Of a DNA stretch of 27,232 nucleotides, positions 1 through 8,187 are shown in pieces (position 1 is the stretch's first letter; each line of letters opens with the position of its first letter). The DNA lies in contig CAZRAU010000037.1 of the NCBI GenBank assembly GCA_964598025.1, positions 1 to 27,232 on the forward strand. Reading direction: 5' to 3'. A program made the translations under genes and the position numbers. The DNA is from JALGWN01 sp964598025. GTDB taxonomy: Bacteria; Arandabacterota; Arandabacteria; Arandabacterales; Arandabacteraceae. The notes under the pieces were generated by a model. That model was not told the origin of the DNA. It ran no database searches and worked only from the letters and a program-made list of their open reading frames with translations.

Positions 1-1952
1 AAGATGCTCGCCTTCGTTTCCGCATCCATGCCGCAGCCGTCGTCGCTCACGGCAAGCAGTGCATAGGGACCGGGAACGAAACTGGCATGGTTGCGGCAGT
101 AACCCTCATCGAGAACCACATTGCCGGTTTCAATCGTGATCTTGCCCTCCCCGCCGATGGCGTCTCGGGCATTGCCGCAGAGATTGGCCAGGATCTGGTC
201 GATCTGGACAGGGTCGACCTTGATCGGAAATACCTTTGGCCCCGGAATCCAGACCAGCTCGATGTCTTCACCAATAATGCGGCGAAGCATCGCAATCATG
301 CTCGCCACGGTTTGGTTCAGGTCCAGCACCTTGGGCGCTATCGTTTGCTTGCGCGCGAAGGCCAGCAGCTGACGCGTGAGGTCCGCAGAATGCTGGGCTG
401 CCTTCTTGATCGCGTCAAGGTCGGCCCTTGCCTCGGAGGTCGGGTCAGCCCGCAGCAGGGCAAGGTCCGCATGTCCGATTATCACGCCCAGCATGTTATT
501 GAAATCGTGGGCCACTCCACCCGCCAGCCGCCCGATGGACTCCATCTTCTGCGCTTGCGCCATCTGCGCTTGCAACCGCTCAGCCTCAGCCTCAGCCTGC
601 TGCCGGGCGCTAAGGTCCCTGGCGACACTCAGAATCACCGGTTGCCCGTGATATGTCACCAGGCTTGAGCTGATCTCCACAGGAATGATGTCGCCGGCCT
701 TGGTCATGTGCTGAGTCTCAAAAACCTGCCGTTTTTCGGTCGGCATGCTCTCCCAAAGATGTTTGATATCTTCCCCCTTGAGGTGGGGATCGATATCAGT
801 GGGACTCATGGTCAGCAGCTCCTCTCTGGAATACCCCAACGCCTTAACGGCGGGGTCATTCACTTCAAGGAACCTCCCGGAGTAGTCAATAACGAACGCG
901 GTGTCGTTCATTCCGTCGATCATCTCTCTGTATTCCTTCGCCCGGTTCCTTTGCTCGGTTATATCTTGAGTGATGCCCAGAATTTCTCGAACCTCTCCTT
1001 TTTCATCGATCACGGGCACGCAGGTGATCTTGAGGCTGCGTAGCCCTGTGCCGGGCATCATGACATCGGCTTCGATCGAGCGGATTGACTGCGTATCAAG
1101 CGCCTCCCGGAGCACGGGGAGGTACTTCTGGTACACATCCGGCGGCCAAACCTCATCGTCGCGCTTCCCCATGAAGTCCGATTCGGGGCGGCCCGTGATC
1201 TTGCAGGCGGCCTCATTGATATAGCGTATCCGCAGATCAGTGTCATAGAGCACGATCACATCGGGAATGTTCTGCACCGCCCGCCGGAATCGCTGCTCGC
1301 TTTCCCGCAGCTTCTCCTCGGCTTCCTTGATTGCGGTGATATCGGTCCAGGCACCGATGATCTCCTGCCCGCCGTCGCCGCCTTCCAAGATCTTCAGTTC
1401 ATCGCGCAGCCATAACGTGCTGCCATCCTTGCGGACGAAGCGGTATTCATGCACGAGCGAACCATCCTGCCACACGCGGGAAATGTCTGCCATGGCTTGG
1501 TCCCGGTCATCGGGATGGAGGTGTTCAGCCCACCAGCCCTTCTGCATGGCCTCCTCTAGCGTGAAACCCGTCGTCCGCAGGATGTTATCGGTCACCCAGA
1601 CCGTCCGCACTTCACCGGCCTCCACCGCAAGACTGTATGTGACGGTTGGACTGGCAGCGAGGTAGTGCTCCAGTCGTTCCGCCAGTCGCACTTTGTAGGA
1701 TTCGGAATCCTTGAGGGCTACATGGGTTTCTCTGAGCGCCTGACTACCTGACCGTGTGGCCAGGTGGAGAACCACGGCGGTGACAACCACAAACACACAG
1801 TCCTTGTATGTATGCGAGTAGATCAGCGTACGGGGATCCGAAACCAGCCGATGCAGCACCTGGTTGGATAGGATGACCCATGCGCCGGCGCAAACGGCAT
1901 AGAGTATGGCCACGCGGCCACAAGCACAGCCGCGCGTCTTGTCCATCTTCAT
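1..1952 (-). CDS. Multi-PAS membrane sensor histidine kinase, 3' end beyond window
   Basis: The frame is open from ATG at 1952 to the left edge (650 codons, no stop), so the C-terminal part is missing. The start has GGAGG about 10 bases upstream. Two hydrophobic segments lie at about residues 14-33 and 51-66, joined by a short SDPRTLIY-type loop. Three PAS-like domains follow (about 95-210, 215-335, 340-450); each ends in a D-I-T or D-L-S motif before a helical linker. The HisKA region contains GGVAHDFNN with phospho-acceptor His482. The ATPase domain shows an N-box (LANLCGNARDAI, Asn594) and G1 box (DDGCGM, 637-642), and the window ends just after it. In this family, PAS domains sense ligands or redox state and the kinase phosphorylates a response regulator. 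These NtrB-like kinases often carry a C-terminal receiver, which cannot be seen here. The input signal is unknown. No partner regulator lies next to it. Confidence 0.93.
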   Translation of the reverse strand, partial: MKMDKTRGCACGRVAILYAVCAGAWVILSNQVLHRLVSDPRTLIYSHTYKDCVFVVVTAVVLHLATRSGSQALRETHVALKDSESYKVRLAERLEHYLAASPTVTYSLAVEAGEVRTVWVTDNILRTTGFTLEEAMQKGWWAEHLHPDDRDQAMADISRVWQDGSLVHEYRFVRKDGSTLWLRDELKILEGGDGGQEIIGAWTDITAIKEAEEKLRESEQRFRRAVQNIPDVIVLYDTDLRIRYINEAACKITGRPESDFMGKRDDEVWPPDVYQKYLPVLREALDTQSIRSIEADVMMPGTGLRSLKITCVPVIDEKGEVREILGITQDITEQRNRAKEYREMIDGMNDTAFVIDYSGRFLEVNDPAVKALGYSREELLTMSPTDIDPHLKGEDIKHLWESMPTEKRQVFETQHMTKAGDIIPVEISSSLVTYHGQPVILSVARDLSARQQAEAEAERLQAQMAQAQKMESIGRLAGGVAHDFNNMLGVIIGHADLALLRADPTSEARADLDAIKKAAQHSADLTRQLLAFARKQTIAPKVLDLNQTVASMIAMLRRIIGEDIELVWIPGPKVFPIKVDPVQIDQILANLCGNARDAIGGEGKITIETGNVVLDEGYCRNHASFVPGPYALLAVSDDGCGMDAETKASI

Positions 1953-2114
1953 GTAAGCCTTACCTCCCAAGCGCAAGACAGCGTCCCCCGTTTAGGCCGC
2001 TATGTTCATCTGAAGCACCCTGTCGGCGGAAGCGACAACGTTCCGGCCCCACCCAGGTCATTCCGTCGGGAGGATCTCCGATACCTCTGCTCCAACCAGA
2101 GTTAATTGTCTCGA

Positions 2115-2133
2115 ACACCGATTCCCACGGTGT
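2115..2133. repeat. Small 6-bp hairpin beside the long inverted repeat
   Basis: ACACCG (2115-2120) pairs with CGGTGT (2128-2133) across a 7-base loop. It sits only four bases from the 22-bp inverted repeat, so the two could form a double hairpin in a transcript. The stem is short enough to be chance. Confidence 0.4.
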
Positions 2134-2137
2134 GAGG

Positions 2138-2185
2138 AATCGGTCAATAATGCAATCGGCATCCCGATTGCATTATTGACCGATT
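2138..2185. repeat. Perfect 22-bp inverted repeat, 4-base loop
   Basis: The left arm is 2138-2159, the loop 2160-2163 (CATC) and the right arm 2164-2185; all 22 pairs are perfect. The arms contain TCAATAAT and its complement ATTATTGA, so the core is AT-richer than the surroundings. No T-run follows on either strand, so it is not a standard rho-independent terminator. It lies 154 bases past the TPR-like gene and 185 bases before the kinase start. It could be an operator for a dimeric regulator, an mRNA hairpin or a small mobile palindrome. Confidence 0.9.
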
Positions 2186-2338
2186 TCTTGGCCATTGCCC
2201 GGCCATGCGGTGTCCTAGCCTCCCGGCGGGGGGACCAACCGACCTCTGTGAGCACCTTGCGAACGATGAGCCACGTCCGATGTTCAGTCATATCATGGCC
2301 GACCAGCCTAGGTCGCACGTGCCTATCGGCCGCCCGGA

Positions 2339-2824
2339 TCAGCAGCCTGTGAGCCGCAGGGCGAGTGCGTCGAGGTCGGCCATCAACTGCGTCTTCGCTT
2401 CCGGATTCGGCAGGCCTTCCGCTATGCGGCGCGACTCGGCCATGTGCTCCCGCGCCTTGTCTTCGTCGCCTGCAACAACCTCCGCCCGTGCCAATGCCTC
2501 ATACGCGTACCCCAGATAGAACGGAAGCATGTCAGGCGCCCGGCTCACTTCCAGGCAGAGTTTCCCATATCGCCTTGCTTCATCCGGCAGCCCAATCGTG
2601 GCATACACGCGAGAGGCCTGCCAGTAGCCTATCGACATGTTCGTATCCGTGCAGTCTTCTCTCTCGGTCCAGTGCCACACGGAGGCAAGGCACAAGTTCA
2701 CCATCTCCTGGTCTTCCTCAGGTGTGCGCTCCGGCTTCTCGAGGAGCCTCCACACCCTATTGAAACAGTCGGCTGAGAAGTGCCTGTGCGCCGCTTCCAC
2801 GTCGAAGCCTGGTACGTCACCCAT
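2339..2824 (-). CDS. Small TPR-like conserved hypothetical protein
   Basis: The product is 161 residues from ATG at 2824, which has AGGAGG six bases upstream. The frame stays open upstream to 2938 but that part has no comparable ribosome site. The protein starts MGDVPGFDVEAAHRHFSA and is acidic and soluble. It has two helix pairs of TPR type: around YWQASRVYATIGLPDEARRY, and around FYLGYAYEALARAEVVAG followed by a second helix. I recall similar proteins as conserved hypotheticals in bacteria with the same HFSADCFN and SLASVWHWTEREDC stretches; none has a known function to my knowledge. TPR helices usually mediate protein contacts. It has no close operon partner: 386 bases separate it from the kinase gene downstream. 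Confidence 0.8.
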   Translation of the reverse strand: MGDVPGFDVEAAHRHFSADCFNRVWRLLEKPERTPEEDQEMVNLCLASVWHWTEREDCTDTNMSIGYWQASRVYATIGLPDEARRYGKLCLEVSRAPDMLPFYLGYAYEALARAEVVAGDEDKAREHMAESRRIAEGLPNPEAKTQLMADLDALALRLTGC

Positions 2825-3517
2825 GGGTTCCCTCCTATCAACGGCTGCTGCCGTGCTTGGTCCGCGTGCGCCGGCTACCCCATATGCCGTCCTAACACTC
2901 CGGAGCTGCCCGGCGAACAAGGTCATATGCAAATCCACAGACGGCGTCTTCTGCGGACGTTTATCCGGTTAATGTCAGGGAATACGCTGTCACTCTTTTA
3001 CGGCACTTCCTGGCAATTGTCAACAAGTTTGCTCCGTCCGGGGTGTCGTGCGGTTCCCGCTCAATGCCGGCGCTGTCGGCCCCGGATCGAGCAGGCTTCC
3101 GGGGTCGGCGGTCTCCTGGTCCGGACCCACGACGGTCTCCCGGCGGTGCTCAGTCTTCTGAATCCCTATCCTTCTTCATGCCGGCCTGACGGATTCATCA
3201 TGCTATCTCCTCACTCCGACCCGGCTCTATTACACACTGAGCCCGCAAATGCGTTGACGAACACCCCCCATAGCTGTAAGCATCGTATCCATAATGTGTG
3301 TAGTCATGCCGACAGGCAACGGAGGGAAGCGCAGGTCAACGGACCGGCATGTGCCGCACTTGCAATGCGGGAGGTTGCCTGGTGGGTCAAGGGATCATGG
3401 CGTTATGCCTCAAGACAGGTGTCTGTTTGCCTGCGCATGGATCAGACTCCTCGGCGAGGACGCCACCGACCTGAGGGCATTCGACACCGAAAGTTCCGGT
3501 TACGCGGGGGATTCGAA
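2825..3517. other. Gene-free region of about 690 bases
   Basis: No recognisable gene is present. The region lies between the starts of two divergent genes (TPR-like on minus, LapA-type on plus) and must hold their promoters, but I could not pick a convincing one. A plus-strand frame is open through much of it and continues into the LapA gene; its composition looks non-coding until 3518. A short Cys-rich frame at 3349-3474 is described under findings. Confidence 0.5.
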
Positions 3518-3730
3518 GTGGTAAGAGTGAAGGCAATCGCAGTATTGGTATTGGCCGTAGCTGTACTCGTCATCGTGCTCCAGAATACACAGGCTGTCGA
3601 GACCAAGGTGCTCTTCATGACGGTGACAATGCCGAGAGCCGCTCTTCTGGCTCTTACATTGCTCACCGGCATTGTCATTGGTACTCTGATCGCACTTGGC
3701 TTGGCCGGCAGGAGCCACAGGAGAGACTGA
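3518..3730 (+). CDS. LapA-domain (DUF1049) inner-membrane protein
   Basis: The product is 70 residues from GTG at 3518, which has GGGGGA six bases upstream. A second GTG three codons later is an alternative start. It has two membrane segments (about residues 5-20 and 42-64) around a short loop with the typical LapA signature VLQNTQAVETKVLF followed by MPRAALLALTLLTGIVIG. LapA (YciS) of E. coli works with LapB in control of lipopolysaccharide synthesis, but many small LapA-domain proteins of this size occur in organisms where no role is known. No lapB-like gene is beside it. The upstream extension of the frame is rejected because it lacks coding character. It appears to be a single-gene unit. 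Confidence 0.85.
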   Translation: MVRVKAIAVLVLAVAVLVIVLQNTQAVETKVLFMTVTMPRAALLALTLLTGIVIGTLIALGLAGRSHRRD

Positions 3731-3979
3731 GAGCCTCCAACCGAACGGCCGGGGGCACTGGTTAGGTCCGCCTGTATTCGCAGCATCCATCGCGCTGGTG
3801 GGCACGATGTTACTATACGCGGCCGGGACCCTGTCTCTTGCTCGACCCATTCCGGCATGACGCGAAGAACGAGATCCACGTTGCCTATCCGGCAGTGGTT
3901 ATGACCATGCTCGTCCCGAGTGAAGACCCCCGGCATTCACCGATCTCGCTTCGGTCGGCGCTTTCACCTGCTTGTCATG
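3731..3979. other. Short convergent spacer
   Basis: This lies between the 3' ends of the plus-strand LapA gene and the minus-strand hydrolase gene. No T-tailed hairpin was seen. A plus-strand frame (3696-3860) encodes one hydrophobic stretch but has no start with a ribosome site, so it is not called. Confidence 0.5.
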
Positions 3980-5323
3980 TCATAGAGCCCTTTCCTTGAG
4001 CCAGCCGACAATCCGGTCGATCGCGTCCTGACTGCCGCGAAAGTCATGGGTCTGGTAGTTCCTGTAGCTCTCCTCCCTGTCCTTCGCATGAGCGTATGCA
4101 TGATCGACGCCTTGAACCACCTCAAGGGTCACATCGTCATTGCCCGAGGCGATGAGAACGTTTCTTATGTGCTCGTGGCACGCAAGTTGAGTGAGAAAAT
4201 CGGAGGCGGCGTAGATGATGAGCACAGGCTCATCGATCTCGGAGTATGTCTCGGACAGATTGAGATTGAGCTGCTGCCTCCAGTAATCGGTATTCCGGTC
4301 ATCCATGATGCGGCCGCTGCTATTCACGTAGCCGGCAATGTCCGGGTTCCGATCGACAATGGCCGCCAGGGAATCGCCCCGGGCAACACAGACCGTAAGC
4401 TCCAAGTAAGCCTTGAGGGTCCGGTCGAGCGCTTCGGGACTTTCACCATCCATCTCGCCCTGGAACCGGAGGGTCTCCAGCATCCTCTCGTAGAAGGTGC
4501 GCCCCACGGTGCATGAGACCACAAGCCCGGCCAGTTCGCGCCTGCCCGCCAGGGCCGCCGCTATCATCCCACCGGTGCTATGCCCCATGACGAAGACACG
4601 CTCGCTGTCCACGTCACGCCTCTCTCTGAGGTAGTCTAGGGCAGCCAGGTTATCATTGACCTCGGCCATGAAATCGCGTGTGCGGTAATCTTCACCCTCC
4701 GAGTCCCCGGCGCCGCTGAGCTCGAAACGGAGCACGCGAAAACCGTTCAACGAGAAGGTGTGTGCTATCTCTCGCCCCATGCTGTGGTAAGACAGGCCGG
4801 AAAAGCGTGGGCTGCCCAAGGCACTCACAAGAAGCAATGCGGGAAGTTGCTTGCCTCCACTCCCAAGAGGAGACGTAACCACGGCGCGCAGCCGGGTCCC
4901 CGCACTTTCGAAGCAGGTGTACTCGACCTCGACCTCCCCGCTTGTCTCACGGTTCGAACCGAATACAAGGGGAATCTCTATCTCCTCACCGTGGCGCAGA
5001 GCCGAGATTATCACGCTGTCATCCACATAGTACAAGCGGAGCGCGCTCATGAGACCTGAGACATCGCGAATGGGCTTCTCATCGAATCCGGTCACTATGT
5101 CGCCTGCCTCCATACCGGCCCGCTCAGCCGGTGAGTCGGGGACAATCACCGTCACCACAATGCCGTCTGGACCGGAACCGTCGGGGGACTCCAGATCGGC
5201 CCCTGTAAGGTCACGATAGCCAAAGCCGGCGAAACCCCGGGACTTGAGGTCGCAGTCTGGACAGGCGACTGCCACCGGCCCGGCCAGAAGCGCAAGTAGA
5301 ATAGCGATCACTCCGAACTTCAT
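3980..5323 (-). CDS. Exported PDZ-domain alpha/beta hydrolase
   Basis: The product is 447 residues from ATG at 5323, with AGGAGG eight bases upstream. It begins with a signal peptide (about residues 1-20). Directly after it is Cys-Pro-Asp-Cys (21-24), so Cys21 could be lipidated or the pair could form a disulfide. A PDZ domain follows (about 35-120; GIVVTVIVPDSPAERAGMEAGD). The alpha/beta hydrolase fold spans about 140-447. The nucleophile elbow is GHSTGG with Ser249; the likely acid is Asp375 (YAASDF) and the base His408 (GVDHAY). Known relatives include prolyl oligopeptidase-like, dienelactone hydrolase-like and esterase enzymes, so the substrate cannot be assigned. The PDZ domain suggests docking to a protein C-terminus in the periplasm. 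It is separated by 81 bases from the upstream DUF5916 gene and may be co-transcribed with it. Confidence 0.88.
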   Translation of the reverse strand: MKFGVIAILLALLAGPVAVACPDCDLKSRGFAGFGYRDLTGADLESPDGSGPDGIVVTVIVPDSPAERAGMEAGDIVTGFDEKPIRDVSGLMSALRLYYVDDSVIISALRHGEEIEIPLVFGSNRETSGEVEVEYTCFESAGTRLRAVVTSPLGSGGKQLPALLLVSALGSPRFSGLSYHSMGREIAHTFSLNGFRVLRFELSGAGDSEGEDYRTRDFMAEVNDNLAALDYLRERRDVDSERVFVMGHSTGGMIAAALAGRRELAGLVVSCTVGRTFYERMLETLRFQGEMDGESPEALDRTLKAYLELTVCVARGDSLAAIVDRNPDIAGYVNSSGRIMDDRNTDYWRQQLNLNLSETYSEIDEPVLIIYAASDFLTQLACHEHIRNVLIASGNDDVTLEVVQGVDHAYAHAKDREESYRNYQTHDFRGSQDAIDRIVGWLKERAL

Positions 5324-5404
5324 GCCCCAAACCTCCTCGTGACGCGATGGCCCTTATGATACTATCCCGACACCAAAGTCACCATAGGGGCCGCGGAAAA
5401 AGTG

Positions 5405-7654
5405 CTAGATCTGGAATAGGTATTGCATCTTCATGAAATACTGGCGGTCGGTCAGGGTCCAGCCCTCACGGCCATCCTTCTCCCGGTCCAGATCGTTGTA
5501 ACGGCGGGTCGAGCCTACGTAAAACATCGAAAGCGGGCTGAGCCGGCAGGTGATCAAGGGATCCACGTCCCAGACACCCGTGCGGTCGTTATACTGAAGT
5601 ACGAGGCGCGCGGACAGCTCACGCATGACCTGGAGTGAAAGGCGCGACCAGATGAGCGACTGGTCGAACAGCCTCTCCCCCGTCTCCACAGCGTCACTCT
5701 CCACATGGGTGTATGACGCCTCTATCAGCATGCGGTCGAGGGGCCGTACATCGGCCCACAGACCGTACTTGGTCTGCTTGCCCATTACCAGGTCGTTTCG
5801 GGCTATGGTGTGCCCATAGTTGATATTGCCTCCACAGCTCAGGGCTCCGCTCGGCTGAATGCTGAAACAGGTATGCGCCGTCCACATACCGTCAAACTGC
5901 TCACCTCCAAAGAGTTCGTTGCTGTAAAGGTACTGCGAGTGCATCTCGGCCTGCGCGGCCCGCAACTTGAAGGTGAGATTGGTTCTTGCCCACTCTTCCT
6001 TCTTTACCCCGTCGAAGTTCCAGGCCCGGCCGATATCCGAGTTGCTATAGATATAGTCCAAAACCCGGCTCTCCTCGAAGCGCAGCATACCGCCGATCCA
6101 AGCATTCGCCCGCTTCGAGTTATTGGAGGGCTCGAAACCGCTCTCCGCACGGAAGGTGGGACTCCGCTCCCAATAGTCAGCCCCGACCTCATAGTCGCGC
6201 GCATCGCGGTCAAGGCACACCTGCCACCCGTGGCCCCAGAATTCCTCCCCATCCAGGGCCGCGGTATACTTACCCCCGCTGAAGAACTGGGTCTGGAGCG
6301 AAGCATCCCCCAGGGCCGGGTTGTCAACCTCCCGGGTGTGGGTTCCCAGAACCTGAAACAGCAGCATGTCACTCGGTGAGAGCCGGATCCTCCCGTCGAA
6401 GCCTGCAAGCGAACCCGAGCCTCCACTGTCAAAACGCCGGTCGGTTGCCACAAGACCCAGATAGGTCTGCCGGCCGAAGTCCTTCTTGGCGCGGACAAGG
6501 TTGGAATAGCTCTTGCCGTTTTCCACAAACTCGCTGCTCTCCTCGAAAGGCAGGATGATGACCGAGTGCTCATCCCGGGCGGAAAGCAGCGCCACGCTGT
6601 TGGCGCCCTTACGCCAGGTCATCTTGCCCGCGACGAGCGGATCGTTGATCGATCGTGTATATACCGCCTCGAAGTGGGTTTCGAAGAGATCGCTCCCCTC
6701 CTGGAAGAAGGGCCGCACCTCGGTATAGAAAAGAGCGAAGGTGCTGTTGACATCTATCTGCGCCACATCCGACTCCACCTGGCTGAAGTCCGGGTTGACC
6801 GTTGCCTCGGAGGTAAGTTCCGATGACAAGTCATAGGCAATCCCGAGGCCGATGTCGCCCTCGACATCATCGTTCTTGAACCGAGCGGCATCATCAAGCG
6901 AACCGGACTGGTGCGCCACCACCGTAGGCAGTATTTCCAACCCCGAGCCGGGTTTTACTCCGGAGATACCTTTCATGGTTCCCCACTGACAGGGCCAGCA
7001 GCTCTCATCACGATCATAAGCCGCCCACGAATACTGGTAACGCGATCCGCGGGGGCGGTTACGCCAGAAATCAACCCGCCACGTCTGTTCGCGGCGGTTG
7101 GGAAAGCGGAGGCTGGCAAAGGGGATTGCCATCTCGGCCACCCAACCGAACTCGGTTACGCAGCCCGCCGTCTCGTAACTCATGTCATATGTAATGTCCT
7201 CACCGTTGGCCGATGAGAAGAGGAGGTCCCCGGGAATGCCATAGGGATTCGAAGAGATCTCATAGGCCAGGGTGGCTTCACCGAATGTGTCGAGACACAG
7301 AATCACATAGTCGCCCGAGAAAATCTGGTCGCGTTCACAGAACGATGCCCGCACCTCGCAAGGATCGTCGTAGCAGAGCCATCCGACGTAGAGATTAGCG
7401 TCGTCATAGGCGATCAGGACTTCAGTTTCCACGTCGGGCTTGGTCTGGTCGCCGGGACTGTGTTCCGCGAAGTTGCCCGCCCTCACCGCATCCCGCCAGC
7501 CGGCATCGCCAAGGTCGCCGTCGACCGTTATCGGGCCTGAGGCCCGGGAGATCTGGAGTTCGGGCCTATACACCGGTGCGTAGTCACCTGCCCATGCCGA
7601 AAGGGCCGGCGAGATCGTCAGCAGCGCCCATGACATAAGCACCAACGTCTTCAC
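5405..7654 (-). CDS. DUF5916 outer-membrane beta-barrel protein with CBM9-like N-terminus
   Basis: The product is 749 residues from GTG at 7654. The leader MKTLVLMSWALLTISPALSAWA is a signal peptide. Residues about 35-215 resemble the family-9 carbohydrate-binding-like domain that begins DUF5916 proteins (ITVDGDLGDAGW, then VLIAYDDANLYVGWLCYD). The rest is the DUF5916 region, with NPDFSQVESDVAQIDVN and FALFYTEVRPFFQEGSDLF, followed by alternating strands typical of a barrel and ending in YLFQI. DUF5916 proteins are predicted outer-membrane proteins of unknown substrate in Bacteroidota, Gemmatimonadota and related groups. There is no clean Shine-Dalgarno site; a run of nine G (coding strand) lies 12 bases before the start. 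The annotation as an outer-membrane protein is firm; any transport or sugar-binding role is inference. Confidence 0.9.
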   Translation of the reverse strand: MKTLVLMSWALLTISPALSAWAGDYAPVYRPELQISRASGPITVDGDLGDAGWRDAVRAGNFAEHSPGDQTKPDVETEVLIAYDDANLYVGWLCYDDPCEVRASFCERDQIFSGDYVILCLDTFGEATLAYEISSNPYGIPGDLLFSSANGEDITYDMSYETAGCVTEFGWVAEMAIPFASLRFPNRREQTWRVDFWRNRPRGSRYQYSWAAYDRDESCWPCQWGTMKGISGVKPGSGLEILPTVVAHQSGSLDDAARFKNDDVEGDIGLGIAYDLSSELTSEATVNPDFSQVESDVAQIDVNSTFALFYTEVRPFFQEGSDLFETHFEAVYTRSINDPLVAGKMTWRKGANSVALLSARDEHSVIILPFEESSEFVENGKSYSNLVRAKKDFGRQTYLGLVATDRRFDSGGSGSLAGFDGRIRLSPSDMLLFQVLGTHTREVDNPALGDASLQTQFFSGGKYTAALDGEEFWGHGWQVCLDRDARDYEVGADYWERSPTFRAESGFEPSNNSKRANAWIGGMLRFEESRVLDYIYSNSDIGRAWNFDGVKKEEWARTNLTFKLRAAQAEMHSQYLYSNELFGGEQFDGMWTAHTCFSIQPSGALSCGGNINYGHTIARNDLVMGKQTKYGLWADVRPLDRMLIEASYTHVESDAVETGERLFDQSLIWSRLSLQVMRELSARLVLQYNDRTGVWDVDPLITCRLSPLSMFYVGSTRRYNDLDREKDGREGWTLTDRQYFMKMQYLFQI

Positions 7655-7950
7655 TTCGCTTGGTACCCCCCCCCGGACATCGTGATCTCCCCCGAGAAGG
7701 CTTCCGGTCCTTGGTGAAGGCTTCCCTGGCCCGGCGACGCGTCACACCGGGTGACTACAATAGCAACGGACGTGCCACTCTCAAGGTAGATGGGCGAGAT
7801 CTGTAACATCTTGCTCATAAAGCGATTGCGATAGCCACCTCACAGCCTCTGTGAGGACGCTTGTGTTGTTTTGACACGATATAGTGACGAACTGTGACGC
7901 CACCTTGATTCCAACACAGCGGATGGGTGGTTCTGAGCCGTCTGGGGGAC
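7655..7950. other. Spacer between tatA and the DUF5916 gene
   Basis: It holds a run of nine C at 7666-7674 (G on the coding strand) just before the DUF5916 start. An 8-bp hairpin with a 3-base loop lies at 7838-7856 (CCTCACAG / CTGTGAGG). The hairpin is in the right place to end the long operon after tatA, but no T-run follows on the minus strand. No promoter could be chosen. Confidence 0.5.
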
Positions 7951-8163
7951 TTAGCCCGGTTTGTTCGGGTCAGTAGGCCCAGCCGGCGGATCACCATCGG
8001 CCGTCTTGTCGATCTCAGCCTTCACCTGGTTGACGGCTTTTCGGAGCTCCCGGGAGGCCTTGCCGAGCGTGCGGGCGAGATCCGGGATCCGCTTGGACCC
8101 GAAGAGTACAAGCACGACGAGAACAACCAGCAGTATTTCGGTCCCGCCAACGCCGCTAAACAT
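7951..8163 (-). CDS. tatA: TatA/TatE-type twin-arginine translocase subunit
   Basis: The product is 70 residues from ATG at 8163. It has the standard layout: one N-terminal membrane helix (about 6-22), the hinge LFGSKRIPDLARTLGKA, an amphipathic helix (about 28-50) and a short charged, Pro-rich tail. TatA forms the pore through which TatC-bound folded proteins with twin-arginine signals cross the inner membrane. The FG-x-K-x-IP hinge and short length favour TatA/E over TatB. No tatC lies next to it, so it is an orphan copy or the only one placed here. It is the last gene of the long minus-strand array, 24 bases after the LytR_C gene. The ribosome site (GGTG) is weak. Confidence 0.92.
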   Translation of the reverse strand: MFSGVGGTEILLVVLVVLVLFGSKRIPDLARTLGKASRELRKAVNQVKAEIDKTADGDPPAGPTDPNKPG

Positions 8164-8187
8164 ATGACACCATGATCGTAACGGGTG

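Larger units (their letters stand above)
1953..2338. other. Gene-free spacer carrying two adjacent hairpins
   Basis: This spacer lies between the TPR-like gene and the kinase gene, both on the minus strand, so it is the leader region of the kinase. It contains a 6-bp hairpin at 2115-2133 and a perfect 22-bp inverted repeat at 2138-2185. No convincing -35/-10 pair was seen. A minus-strand frame at 2058-2318 runs through the hairpins; its peptide resembles no family I know, so I do not call it. Confidence 0.6.

Noticed and set aside
2058..2318. Minus-strand 86-codon frame running through the inverted repeat
   Set aside because: Half of it is the inverted repeat and its surroundings; no family resemblance and no ribosome site.
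2780..3517. Upstream extension of the LapA frame, giving a 316-residue protein
   Set aside because: The extension has no recognisable domain, overlaps the opposite-strand TPR-like gene and lacks coding character; GTG at 3518 has its own ribosome site and fits LapA length.
3696..3860. Plus-strand frame with a hydrophobic stretch after the LapA gene
   Set aside because: Only a TTG inside the LapA gene can start it, with no ribosome site; the hydrophobic stretch is short and can be chance.
7838..7856. Hairpin CCTCACAG/CTGTGAGG as the terminator of the long operon
   Set aside because: Position is suitable but no T-run follows on the minus strand; kept only as a note in the spacer entry.
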